A stretch of DNA of 64,000 nucleotides from Pseudomonas sp. MYb118 (GTDB lineage: Bacteria; Pseudomonadota; Gammaproteobacteria; Pseudomonadales; Pseudomonadaceae): the NCBI RefSeq assembly GCF_040947875.1, contig NZ_JBFRXN010000001.1, forward strand, positions 682,001 through 746,000. Direction: 5' to 3'. A program made the translations under genes and the position numbers. This document shows positions 26,314-34,334 of the stretch, one piece after another; the first letter of the stretch is position 1, and every line of letters begins with the position of its first letter. The notes beneath the pieces are model-generated. The model was not told the origin of the DNA. It searched no databases and saw only the letters and a program-made list of their open reading frames with translations.

Positions 26314-26932
26314 GGGCAGCCCCCTTGAGTTGCCGGGCGATGGCCAGCGTGCGCGTGACGCAGGTGGCGACCGAGCCTGCGGCGATGATGATCAGCGCGA
26401 TCAACAGCAGGTAGTGACTGGCGTAAAGCGTGGCTTCGACGGCATTGAGCAGCAGCGCCACGGTCATCACCGCCATGCGGTGCTGCTTGGCCATCGGGCC
26501 GATGAAACTCTGCGCCAAGCCGATGGAGCCACCGAACACCCGTACATAGGCGGTCAGCGCCGCCGCCAGCGCAGCGAACCAGCCAAGATCCGGGTAGCCG
26601 ATGGCATAACCGAGCCCGACCAGTAGCAGGCTGTCGGCGATGCGGTCGGGAAACTCGTTGTACAGGCTGCCGATGTCCGATTTCCTGCCGCCCTCGATCG
26701 CCACCATGCCGTCGAACAGGTTGCACAACAGACGCAGTTGAATGCCGATGGCACAGAGGATCGAACCGATCACGCCGTTGTCGATGTTCAGCGCGATGAT
26801 GCCGATCAGGGCGAAAACGATGCTCGCCACGGAGATCTGATTGGGGGAGAGGTCGCGTTTGACCAGAAGGTCGGTGATGTATCTGGCCCATCGCGCAGAA
26901 CGCGTCTTGATGGGCCTGCGGTTTTCATCCAT
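26300..26932 (-). CDS. CDP-alcohol phosphatidyltransferase-like protein with altered catalytic motif
   Basis: 210 aa, about six membrane helices. The family motif DxxDGxxAR(x8)GxxxDxxxD is present with correct spacing but reads NLFDGMVAI, eight residues, then GSLYNEFPD. The first and third Asp are Asn and the Arg is Ile. A further Asp follows in DRIAD. This may be a distinct subfamily or an inactive partner. ATG 26932 has AAGG at eight bases; the ATG two codons upstream is too close to it. First gene of the phospholipid operon. Confidence 0.8.
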   Translation of the reverse strand: MDENRRPIKTRSARWARYITDLLVKRDLSPNQISVASIVFALIGIIALNIDNGVIGSILCAIGIQLRLLCNLFDGMVAIEGGRKSDIGSLYNEFPDRIADSLLLVGLGYAIGYPDLGWFAALAAALTAYVRVFGGSIGLAQSFIGPMAKQHRMAVMTVALLLNAVEATLYASHYLLLIALIIIAAGSVATCVTRTLAIARQLKGAAHVDQ

Positions 26933-27011
26933 TGGCATGTCCTTGGCAATGATGAATGGGGGGCTGGTGTTTCAATATAGAGGCTTTCCGTGGCCTCTGC
27001 TTTTTGCCCAC

Positions 27012-27111
27012 TGTGGGAGCGAGCCTGCTCGCGATGGACATCAATGTTCATGATGTCTGTCTGAATGCCCGTGGTGTCTGAACCACCATCGCGAGCAGGC
27101 TCGCTCCCACA
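27012..27111. repeat. REP doublet (REPIN)
   Basis: Arms TGTGGGAGCGAGCCTGCTCG and complement, with an inner spacer containing CATCAATGTTCATGATGTCTG. Located between the promoter side of the phospholipid operon and the end of the sensor kinase gene. Confidence 0.9.
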
Positions 27112-27125
27112 GGTGTGCAAAGGTT

Positions 27126-28439
27126 TCAGTGGTTCTGCAATTTTGCGGGCAACACCAACTCCGCACACAACCCACCTCCTTCACGATTGCTCAGGGTCAG
27201 CGCACCGCCGAGTGCCAGGGCCAGTTGCTGGGCGATCGCCAGGCCCAGGCCGGTGCCGCCGGTGCTGCGGTTGCGCGAGTTTTCCACGCGGTAGAACGGT
27301 TCCATCACGTGGGCCAGGTCTTCTTCGGAAATGCCCGGGCCGCGGTCCATGACTTTCACCGACAGCTTGCCATCAGGCTTGGCCTGCACCTGCAACTCGG
27401 CAGCACCGGCGAACTTCAGCGCGTTATCGGTGAGGTTCACCAGCACCCGGCGCAGGGCGTGGGGGCGGGTGTCGATCACCGCCTCACTCTTGCCGGTGAG
27501 CTGCACGTGCTTGTTCATGTCCTGGTAGTCGAACACCAGGCTGTCGAGGAACGAGTCCAGGTTGGTGCGACGGGTTTCCTCGGTGGCGCCGTGCACGCTG
27601 CGGGCATAGGCCACGCCTTCGCGCACCAGGTGTTCCATTTCGCTGAGGTCGTTCCACAGTTTGTCTTTTTCGACGCAGTCGTCCATGAACTCGGCGCGCA
27701 GTTTCATGCGGGTGATCGGCGTTTGCAGGTCGTGGGAAATCGCCGCCAGCAACTGCATGCGCTCCTTGAGGTACGCGGCGATGCGCGCCTGCATGGCGTT
27801 GAAGGCGCGGGCGGCATGGGCCACTTCGGTCGGGCCGGTTTCATCCAGGTGGATCGGATGGGTGTTGGGGTCCAGGGTCTCCACCGCCTGGGACAGGCGG
27901 GTGAGGGGGCCGATGGCGATGCGCACGGCCAGCCAGGTGCAGATGATCAACAGCGTCAATTGCCCCAGCAACACGAACGGCAGCCATGGCGACAGCGGCA
28001 CCATGCTCGGGCGCACGTCGATGGTCACCGGGCTGCCATCGGCCAGGTTCAGGTGCACCTGAAAGCGCTTGATCGGTCCGGGAATGTCGGTGACGGTCAT
28101 CGGGTAATCCATGCCGATGGCGTCCTTGATCGAGGTCACTGCAATCGGCGTATCGCTCAAGGCAGTACCCGGCGAGCCTTTGTCGAGCAGGTAGCGGTAG
28201 TTGCGTCGGTCCAGTTGCGGCAGCCAGCTGGCACGCTCGTCTGCCGGCAGGCGGTCGAGGATGGCGATTGACGTCGAAACGTCGGTTTCCAGGTTGCCGA
28301 GCATGGTGTTCTTCGCGCTTTCGTAGCGCTCGTAGTACTGCGCGCCGAAGGACAGGGCCTGGGCCAGGATCAGGCCGATCAGGAAGATCAGCGACAGGCG
28401 CGAGGCGAGGGTACGGGGCCAGCGCAGGGTTGTGTTCAT
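27126..28439 (-). CDS. Sensor histidine kinase of an EnvZ/OmpR-type pair
   Basis: 437 aa. Membrane helix at about 15-35, a periplasmic region of about 110 residues, second helix near 155-175, and HAMP. The phospho-accepting His lies in AAISHDLQTPITRMKLR. The ATPase has an N box (NLTDNALKFA), MDRGPGISEEDL, and STGGTGLGLAIAQQLA. The signal is unknown. The adjoining DUF2790, cysteine-peptide and thiol-reductase genes suggest a metal or redox stress of the periplasm. The start overlaps the regulator stop (TGATG), so the pair is co-translated. Confidence 0.92.
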   Translation of the reverse strand: MNTTLRWPRTLASRLSLIFLIGLILAQALSFGAQYYERYESAKNTMLGNLETDVSTSIAILDRLPADERASWLPQLDRRNYRYLLDKGSPGTALSDTPIAVTSIKDAIGMDYPMTVTDIPGPIKRFQVHLNLADGSPVTIDVRPSMVPLSPWLPFVLLGQLTLLIICTWLAVRIAIGPLTRLSQAVETLDPNTHPIHLDETGPTEVAHAARAFNAMQARIAAYLKERMQLLAAISHDLQTPITRMKLRAEFMDDCVEKDKLWNDLSEMEHLVREGVAYARSVHGATEETRRTNLDSFLDSLVFDYQDMNKHVQLTGKSEAVIDTRPHALRRVLVNLTDNALKFAGAAELQVQAKPDGKLSVKVMDRGPGISEEDLAHVMEPFYRVENSRNRSTGGTGLGLAIAQQLALALGGALTLSNREGGGLCAELVLPAKLQNH

Positions 28440-29176
28440 CAGAGTTCATCCAAAACTTCGACCGGCAGGGAGAACACATAGCCCTCACTGCGCACGGTCT
28501 TGATGTAGGCCGGTTCCCGCGCGTCGTCGAGCAAACGCTGACGCAAGCGGCTGACCAGCAGGTCGATGGAGCGGTCGAACAGGTCGGCGTCGCGACCCTG
28601 GGTCAGGTTCAGTAACTGATCGCGCGAGAGTACCCGTTGTGGGTGGTCGAGGAACACCCGCAGCAGGCGATATTCCGCGCCACTCAAGGCGACCATGGTG
28701 TCGTCCTTGTCCAGCAGATGGCGGGCCGAGGTGTCCAGGCGCCAGCGGCCGAAGCCCAGCATGCGTCCGCTTTCGGTGACGACCAGGTTGGGTGGCAGCA
28801 TGCGCGTGCGGCGCAGCACGGCGTTGATCCGCGCCAGCAGTTCGCGGGCGGCGAACGGCTTGACCAGGTAATCGTCGGCACCCATTTCCAGGCCGATGAT
28901 GCGGTCGGTTTCGTCATTGCGCGCGGTGAGCATCAGCACCGGCGTGGCCTTGTGTTTGCCGGCGCGGATCTCGCGGCACAGCATCAGGCCATCATCACCC
29001 GGCATCATGATGTCGAGCACGATCAGGTCCACCGGTGTCGATTCCAGGAACGTGCGCATCTGGCGGCCGTCCGCGACCACCGTGGTGCGCAAGCCGTTCT
29101 TCTTCAGGTAGTTGCCTACCAGTTCTCGAATCTCGCGGTCATCGTCCACGATGAGAATGTGATCGACGTGTTCCAT
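28439..29176 (-). CDS. OmpR-family response regulator
   Basis: 245 aa from ATG 29176. The receiver domain has the acidic pair VDDD, the phospho-accepting Asp in LIVLDIMMPGDDG, and the Lys in DDYLVKPFAARELLARI. The winged-helix domain ends SLRQRLLDDA-like, with YIKTVRSEGYVFS. An 87-residue upstream extension runs through the operator-like region and is rejected. It is first in its operon. Two copies of the TGTATC-family site lie just upstream, so autoregulation and control of the 21.5-23 kb genes are likely. Confidence 0.92.
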   Translation of the reverse strand: MEHVDHILIVDDDREIRELVGNYLKKNGLRTTVVADGRQMRTFLESTPVDLIVLDIMMPGDDGLMLCREIRAGKHKATPVLMLTARNDETDRIIGLEMGADDYLVKPFAARELLARINAVLRRTRMLPPNLVVTESGRMLGFGRWRLDTSARHLLDKDDTMVALSGAEYRLLRVFLDHPQRVLSRDQLLNLTQGRDADLFDRSIDLLVSRLRQRLLDDAREPAYIKTVRSEGYVFSLPVEVLDEL

Positions 29177-29245
29177 GGGGCATGTCTCTGCAAAGGGGGA
29201 TGACACGCAGTCTATAGAGGCTTTTGCGGCTCTCCCGCAACGATT

Positions 29246-29281
29246 TGTATTGCAGTGTATCTGGCGTATCGAGGGATACAC
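29246..29281. promoter_or_regulatory. Operator-like site, copy C1 (TGTATC family)
   Basis: TGTATTGCAGTGTATC, 13 bases, then GATACAC, with the same 29-base offset as copies A and B. It lies in the 298-base divergent region between the response regulator (70 bases from its start) and the DUF2790 gene. Confidence 0.72.
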
Positions 29282-29313
29282 GCGGACAAAAAAACCACGA
29301 AATCCAGGGGTTT

Positions 29314-29349
29314 TGTATCGCTGTGTATCTACAGGCGTTCTGGATACGT
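29314..29349. promoter_or_regulatory. Operator-like site, copy C2 (TGTATC family)
   Basis: TGTATCGCTGTGTATC, 13 bases, then GATACGT, at the same 29-base offset. It is 68 bases downstream of copy C1 and 126 bases before the DUF2790 start codon. Two copies in one divergent region would allow control of both transcripts. Confidence 0.7.
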
Positions 29350-29474
29350 ACCGATTTACACGCGCTGATTCTCGACACAGACGAGATACCTCGCAGGTTT
29401 TAAATGGCTTCCATCGAGGCAACGCAAACCGCCTCACTCGAAGAAACCATCATTGAAACCTGGAGATAAGCACC

Positions 29475-29735
29475 ATGAACACTAAAGCCATCTACGCCGC
29501 CTGCCTGTTTGCCGCCCTGAACATCTGCACCCTGTCGGCCCGTGCCGAAGCCGATGTCAGCGAGAAAACCTACTCCTACGGCACCCACCTGGACATCAAG
29601 AAAGTCGTCTCGCTGTCCCAGGCCAGCGGTGATTCCTGCGGGATCGTCGATGCCAAGCTGACCTACCTGGACTCGCAGAACAAGACCCAGGTCCTGGACT
29701 ACCGCAAATTCGGCGAATGCGCCTCGGACAACTAA
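29475..29735 (+). CDS. DUF2790 small exported protein
   Basis: 86 aa with a Sec signal peptide ending ARAEA. The mature part has the DUF2790 pattern YSYGTHLDIKKVVS, CGIVDAKLTYLDS and LDYRKFGEC, with two cysteines (C55, C82) that could form a disulfide. DUF2790 proteins are common small periplasmic proteins of pseudomonads, often induced with two-component systems. Their function is unknown. RBS TGGAGA. First gene after the operator pair and divergent from the response regulator. Confidence 0.88.
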   Translation: MNTKAIYAACLFAALNICTLSARAEADVSEKTYSYGTHLDIKKVVSLSQASGDSCGIVDAKLTYLDSQNKTQVLDYRKFGECASDN

Positions 29736-29775
29736 GACCGGCTGACCCCATCACTTTCGAGACAGGAGCACGATC

Positions 29776-29988
29776 ATGACCAACATCACCCGTTTCCTTA
29801 CCGCCGCTGCCTTCGCTTTCGCCGGCGCCGCCGCCCACGCCAACGCCGCCGTTGAGCAAAGCAGTTGCGGCAGCAGCACCTGCTTCCAGCTGACCCCGGT
29901 GAAAAACCAGGGCGCCCATGACTTCCTGGCACAGGACGGCACCAGCCGTACGCCGCAGGGGCAGTTGCTCGATAACCAGATGGCGTGA
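29776..29988 (+). CDS. Small exported two-cysteine peptide, unknown function
   Basis: 70 aa with GGAG seven bases before ATG. The Sec signal peptide is clear (FLTAAAFAFAGAAAHA), leaving a mature peptide of about 48 residues. Its only cysteines form SSCGSSTCF (C31, C36). The tail is polar and ends DNQMA. I do not recognise a family. It lies 40 bases after the DUF2790 gene, so it is probably in the same transcript, before dipZ. The size, signal peptide and Cys pair make it a candidate MNIO substrate or a thiol-redox client. This is inference. Confidence 0.75.
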   Translation: MTNITRFLTAAAFAFAGAAAHANAAVEQSSCGSSTCFQLTPVKNQGAHDFLAQDGTSRTPQGQLLDNQMA

Positions 29989-30013
29989 TGTTGGATGTAC
30001 GCCACAAATCCCC

Positions 30014-30103
30014 TGTGGGAGCGAGCCTGCTCGCGATGAGGGAGTGTCAGCCAACCTCGCTGTTGAATGTACTGGCCTCATCGCGAGCAGGCTCGCTCCC
30101 ACA
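30014..30103. repeat. REP doublet (REPIN)
   Basis: Arms TGTGGGAGCGAGCCTGCTCG and complement, spacer with GTGTCAGCCAACCTCGCTG. It separates the small peptide gene from dipZ by 155 bases, so dipZ may be partly uncoupled from the upstream promoter. Confidence 0.9.
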
Positions 30104-30143
30104 GGGGGAAAGATGTGATGTCTAATTCACCAAGGTGATCACC

Positions 30144-31373
30144 ATGTTCCTCATCGCTTTCCTGGGCGGCATCCTCACCGTCCTCAGCCCGTGCATCCTG
30201 CCGGTCGTGCCGTTCCTGTTCGCCGGTGTTGACCGCAGCCGTTCCTCGATCCTGCTCACCCTGGGCGGCATGGTCCTGACCTTCGCCCTGGTTTCCAGCC
30301 TGGCCGTGGTCAGCAGTGAGTGGGTGATCCAGGCCAATAACACCGGTCGCCATATCGCCCTGATCGTCATGGCGCTGTTCGCCCTGTCGCTGATTTCCGC
30401 GCGGGTCGGTGGCTGGCTGGCACGTCCGTTCGTGCTGCTGGGCAACCGCCTGGACCCGAGCACCCGCAAGATGTCCGGCCCGCTGGGCTCGCTGATGATC
30501 GGCGTCGCCACCGGCCTGCTGTGGGCGCCGTGTGCCGGGCCGATCCTCGGGGTGATCCTCACCGGGGCCATGCTGCAAGGCGCCAACGCACAAACCAGCC
30601 TGTTGCTGGTGGCGTATGGAGCGGGCAGCGCGCTGTCGCTGGGCACCCTGATTTTCGCCGGGCGTGGCCTGGTCAATCGCCTGAAAGCGTCGATTCCGGT
30701 CACCGGCTGGCTGCGTCGCGGTGCGGGCTTTGCCGTACTCGGCGCTGCGCTGGTGATTTCCACCGGTGCCGACAAGACCCTGCTGGCCGGTACGTCGTCC
30801 GAAGGCGTCAGCACCCTGGAGAAGGGCGTGCTCGAAGGCGTGCCGAAAGTGGTCGATTACCTGGTGAGCAAGGTCCAGGCCGACACCACCCAGGACAACG
30901 CCAAGGGCGCGATGCCATCGCTGAACGGTGCCGTGGAATGGATCAACTCGCCGGCGCTGAGCAACGAATCGCTCAAGGGCAAGGTCGTGCTGGTGGACTT
31001 CTGGACCTTCGACTGCATCAACTGCCAGCACACCCTGCCGTACGTGAAGGACTGGGCGCAGAAGTACGAGAAGGATGGCCTGGTGGTGATCGGGGTGCAC
31101 ACCCCGGAATACGGCTTCGAGCGCATCATCGACAACGTCAAGGCTCAGGTGAAGAAGCTCGGGATCACCTACCCGGTGGCCATCGACAACAACTATGCGA
31201 TCTGGCGCAACTTCGACAACCAGTACTGGCCGGCGCATTACCTGATCGACGCCAAGGGCCAGGTGCGCTACACCCACTTCGGTGAAGGTCGCTACGACGC
31301 CCAGGAAAAAATGATCCAGCAACTGCTGCAAGAGGCCAAGGCCGACGCCAAGGCCGCCACACCTGCCGCGTAA
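30144..31373 (+). CDS. dipZ: DipZ-type thiol-disulfide reductase (CcdA-like membrane domain + thioredoxin domain)
   Basis: 409 aa. The N-terminal CcdA-like membrane domain has the redox cysteines in LSPCILPVVP (C17) and LLWAPCAGPI. A periplasmic thioredoxin-like domain follows with FDCINCQH (C291, C294) and the cis-Pro region in YWPAHYLIDAKG. It carries electrons from cytoplasmic thioredoxin to periplasmic thiols. ATG 30144 has AAGG at a good distance; a GTG three codons upstream is an alternative. In this context it could keep the two-cysteine neighbours reduced. Confidence 0.9.
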   Translation: MFLIAFLGGILTVLSPCILPVVPFLFAGVDRSRSSILLTLGGMVLTFALVSSLAVVSSEWVIQANNTGRHIALIVMALFALSLISARVGGWLARPFVLLGNRLDPSTRKMSGPLGSLMIGVATGLLWAPCAGPILGVILTGAMLQGANAQTSLLLVAYGAGSALSLGTLIFAGRGLVNRLKASIPVTGWLRRGAGFAVLGAALVISTGADKTLLAGTSSEGVSTLEKGVLEGVPKVVDYLVSKVQADTTQDNAKGAMPSLNGAVEWINSPALSNESLKGKVVLVDFWTFDCINCQHTLPYVKDWAQKYEKDGLVVIGVHTPEYGFERIIDNVKAQVKKLGITYPVAIDNNYAIWRNFDNQYWPAHYLIDAKGQVRYTHFGEGRYDAQEKMIQQLLQEAKADAKAATPAA

Positions 31374-31384
31374 AACGCAAACAT

Positions 31385-31425
31385 CAATGGCTCAGAGGTT
31401 TCGCACCATGAGCCATTGTTGTTTT
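31385..31425 (+). terminator. Terminator between dipZ and the GNAT gene, overlapping the GNAT 3' end
   Basis: CAATGGCTCA pairs perfectly with TGAGCCATTG across a 14-base loop and is followed by TTGTTTTT. The hairpin contains the last codons and stop of the convergent GNAT gene. Confidence 0.85.
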
Positions 31426-31853
31426 TCCCAGGCGGTAAAACCTTCCAGCAGCGTCCAGCCACGCTTGGCGTAGTAGGCGTGCTTGTCCTGGGTGTGCAGG
31501 TAGATTTTCCCGGCTCCGGCCGCCTTGGCCTGGGCGCAGATGCCCTCGATCAACCGTTCGGCCAGGCCCTGGCCGCGCGCCTCTGGGCTGACGAACACGC
31601 AGGCCAGCCATGGCCCCAGGTCCGGGCGGCTGGCCAGGTCGGCCCGGGCCAATGCCGCACCGCCCAGCAGTTGCTCGCCGTCCAGGGCAATCAGGCATTT
31701 CCAGTCGCCATTGTGTTGGCCTTCCGCAAATTCGCGTTGCCAGTCAACCAGCGGCTGTTCGGCGTACTCGTAGTGAAACTGCCGATGAATCCACGCCGCG
31801 AAGGTGTCGCTGTGCTGCGGGTGATCGGCCAGCCATTCCAGGCGCGTTGCCAT
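31392..31853 (-). CDS. GNAT-family N-acetyltransferase
   Basis: 153 aa. The acetyl-CoA motif A is VFVSPEARGQGLAERLIEGI, with the R/Q-x-x-G loop RGQGLA. IYLHTQDKHAYYAKRGW is the usual C-terminal motif B. The acceptor is unknown. Single gene, convergent with dipZ, with the last codons inside dipZ's terminator. Confidence 0.87.
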   Translation of the reverse strand: MATRLEWLADHPQHSDTFAAWIHRQFHYEYAEQPLVDWQREFAEGQHNGDWKCLIALDGEQLLGGAALARADLASRPDLGPWLACVFVSPEARGQGLAERLIEGICAQAKAAGAGKIYLHTQDKHAYYAKRGWTLLEGFTAWEKQQWLMVRNL

Positions 31854-31896
31854 ACTTGAATCCTTTCAATGGGAGGGGTGGCACATAAGAGCCGAT

Positions 31897-32886
31897 TCAC
31901 GTCGCGCCGGCAATCCCGACCTCGTTGCGTGACCCTGCCTGGCCCCGTCGCCACGCCGCCGGTGGCGCGCCGAACTCACGACGAAAAGCCCGGCTGAAGG
32001 CCGTGTCGGTCTGGTAACCCACCTCTTCGGCAATACGCAGCAGCGAACTGTTGCTGCTGCGTAACAGGTTGGCCGCCAGCAGCATTCGCCATTGCGTCAG
32101 GTATTGCATCGGCGAAATCCCCACCAGTTGCTGGAAGCGCTCGGCCAGCACCGACCTCGAGGTGCCGGCGGTGCGCGCCAGTTCTTCCAGGGTCCAGGTG
32201 TGACAGGGCTTTTTGTGCAGGGCGTTGAGCGCGGCGCCGACGATCCGGTCGCCCACGCCCGCCAGCCAGCCGGTACGGCCTTCGCCTTGCTGGTGCATGT
32301 ACAGGCGCAGCACCTCGATGAACAGCACCTCGGCCAGCTTGGCCAGCACGCCTTCGCCGCCGGGGCGGGGCGAGCGGGCCTCGGCCAGCGCATAGCGCAC
32401 CGAGGATTCCAGCCACTTGCCGGCATTGGAGCCGCGCACATTGACCCGCACGATGGTCGGCAGCCCGGTCAGCAACATGCCCGCCAGCCGTGTGTCGCAC
32501 GCCAGATAGCCGCACACCAGGCGGCAGACCGTGCCGCCACCGCCGTAATTGAGCTGGCGCGGCCGGCGCGCGAGGATTTCGTCCAGGCGCGCGCTGGTGG
32601 CCGGTTTCAAGCCGGGCCCGGAACTCATGCGGTGGGCATCGCCCTGGGGAAACAGCACCACGTCGCCGGCCTTCAGCAGCAGGGGCGGTTCATCCCCGAG
32701 TTCGACGTAGCACTCGCCTTCGGTAATCAGGTGAAAGATCACCACCCGCTCGGCGTCAGGCTCCAGGAACGGCGCGGCGGTGTCGGCGCGGGGCGATTGA
32801 TAGCACCAGGGCGCGCTGAACCGCGCATTGATAAAGATCGCACCGACCAGGCGGACGACGCGCAGGGTCTGGGACAGGGCGTCCAT
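31897..32886 (-). CDS. AraC-family regulator with N-terminal cupin sensor
   Basis: 329 aa. The cupin_6-like sensor spans VVIFHLITEGECYVELG and LKAGDVVLFPQGDAHRM. The C-terminal helix-turn-helix pair includes LAERFQQLVGISPMQYLTQW and IAEEVGYQTDTAFSRAFRRE. Such regulators often sense small aromatic or electrophilic compounds and act on the divergent neighbour, here DUF4242 plus a methyltransferase. Stop at 31897. Confidence 0.9.
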   Translation of the reverse strand: MDALSQTLRVVRLVGAIFINARFSAPWCYQSPRADTAAPFLEPDAERVVIFHLITEGECYVELGDEPPLLLKAGDVVLFPQGDAHRMSSGPGLKPATSARLDEILARRPRQLNYGGGGTVCRLVCGYLACDTRLAGMLLTGLPTIVRVNVRGSNAGKWLESSVRYALAEARSPRPGGEGVLAKLAEVLFIEVLRLYMHQQGEGRTGWLAGVGDRIVGAALNALHKKPCHTWTLEELARTAGTSRSVLAERFQQLVGISPMQYLTQWRMLLAANLLRSSNSSLLRIAEEVGYQTDTAFSRAFRREFGAPPAAWRRGQAGSRNEVGIAGAT

Positions 32887-33070
32887 GACGGTTTTCCCCG
32901 ATTTGGCGAAATGCCCTTGATTGTGAGCCTGTTACGCCTCCTGCGGAAACCGGCGGACGATCGGTCAGTCTTGAGCGACGATCGGGCAGGACGCTCCCGG
33001 CCCGCGGCGCGATAGTGGACGCACAGGGTCTGCCGGCCCTGTCCAACTAAAACAAGAATGAGAGGTTGTC

Positions 33071-33340
33071 ATGCCCAAGTTCGTCATTGAACGCGAGATT
33101 CCAGGTGCTGGATCGCTGTCGGAACGGGATCTGAAAGCGGCTTCGCAAAAGTCCTGCCGGGCGTTGCGCGATTTGCCTCAGGTGCAATGGCAGCAGAGCT
33201 ATGTCACCGGCGACAAGCTCTACTGCGTGTACATCGCCCCTGACGAAGAGGCGATCCGCGAACACGCAAGGCAAAGCGGTTTCCCCGCCAACAGCATTGC
33301 CCGCGTCACCACCATCATCGATCCCACCACGGCCGATTGA
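33071..33340 (+). CDS. DUF4242 small protein (nickel-binding SCO4226-like fold)
   Basis: 89 aa. The ferredoxin-like DUF4242 pattern is seen in FVIEREIPGAGSLSERDLK, QWQQSYVTGDKLYCVYIAPD and IREHARQSGFPANSI. A Streptomyces member binds nickel, but function in pseudomonads is unknown. RBS GAGAGG. First of a pair with the methyltransferase, divergent from the AraC gene that probably controls it. Confidence 0.85.
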   Translation: MPKFVIEREIPGAGSLSERDLKAASQKSCRALRDLPQVQWQQSYVTGDKLYCVYIAPDEEAIREHARQSGFPANSIARVTTIIDPTTAD

Positions 33341-33380
33341 GCCCTCGACTCGCCACCCATAACGAAAACGGAGCGTTTCA

Positions 33381-34196
33381 ATGAGTACCCCTATTGATCT
33401 TACTGCCTTGAAAAACCGTCAGATGGCCTCCTGGGCCAGCGGCGACTACGCCGTGATCGGCACCACCTTGCAACTGGTCGGCGAGCAACTGGCCGAAGCC
33501 TGCGACCTGTTGTGCGATGAACGCGTGCTGGATGTCGCCGCCGGTAACGGCAACGCCACGCTGGCGGCCGCGCGGCGTGGCGGTCGCGTGACGTCCACGG
33601 ACTACGTGGCAGCATTGCTGGAGCGCGGCCAGGACCGCGCCCGGGCAGAACGCCTGGAGGTGGATTTCCAGGTGGCCGATGCCGAGGCACTGCCCTTTGC
33701 CGACGGCAGTTATGACCTGGTGTTGTCGACTTTCGGCGTGATGTTCGCCCCGGACCAGCCCAAGGCGGCTGCCGAACTGGCGCGGGTGTGCCGGCCCGGT
33801 GGACGCATCGGCCTGGCCAACTGGACACCGGAAGGTTTTGTCGGGCAGATGTTCAAGACCCTTGGCCGTCACCTGCCGCCACCACCGCCGGGGGCGCAGC
33901 CACCGTCGAACTGGGGCAGCGAGGCGTGGTTGCACACGCACTTCGATGAGCGCAATTTCCTGACCCAGGTGACCCGGCGGTTCTTCAACTTCCGCTATCG
34001 TTCGGCGGCGCATTTCATCGACACCTTCCGCACCTGGTATGGCCCGGTACACAAGGCCTTCGCCGCGCTGCCACCCGAGGCCGCCCAGGCCCTGGAAGCC
34101 GACCTGACCGAACTGATCAACCGCTCGAACCGTGCCGGTGATGCCTCGCTGGTGGTGCCGAGTGAGTATCTTGAGGTGGTGATTACGCGGCGTTGA
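33381..34196 (+). CDS. Class I SAM-dependent methyltransferase
   Basis: 271 aa, UbiE/ArsM-like. SAM motif VLDVAAGNGNATLAAARRG near residue 50, then DAEALPFADGSYDLVLSTFG and RVCRPGGRIGLANWTPEG. Substrate unknown. It starts 40 bases after the DUF4242 gene with GGAG upstream, so the two are likely co-transcribed under the AraC regulator. Confidence 0.87.
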   Translation: MSTPIDLTALKNRQMASWASGDYAVIGTTLQLVGEQLAEACDLLCDERVLDVAAGNGNATLAAARRGGRVTSTDYVAALLERGQDRARAERLEVDFQVADAEALPFADGSYDLVLSTFGVMFAPDQPKAAAELARVCRPGGRIGLANWTPEGFVGQMFKTLGRHLPPPPPGAQPPSNWGSEAWLHTHFDERNFLTQVTRRFFNFRYRSAAHFIDTFRTWYGPVHKAFAALPPEAAQALEADLTELINRSNRAGDASLVVPSEYLEVVITRR

Positions 34197-34218
34197 TGGG
34201 ATTTATGTAGAGATCCAC

Positions 34219-34307
34219 TGTGGGAGCGAGCCTGCTCGCGATAGCGGTGTGTCAGTCAAAGACAATGTCGACTGATTCATCGCTATCGCGAGCAGGCTCG
34301 CTCCCAC
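34219..34307. repeat. REP doublet (REPIN)
   Basis: Arms TGTGGGAGCGAGCCTGCTCG and complement, with inner bases CGATAGCGGT / TCGCTATCG extending the pairing as at 8911. Located between convergent methyltransferase and DUF488 genes. Confidence 0.9.
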
Positions 34308-34334
34308 AGGGGGCAGGGTAGGTGGTGACAGGTT

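Noticed and set aside
29776..29988. Methanobactin (MbnA) precursor
   Set aside because: The Cys pair in CGSSTC has an extra residue compared with known cores, the peptide has a Sec signal peptide, and MbnC is absent; only the general idea of an MNIO substrate is kept.
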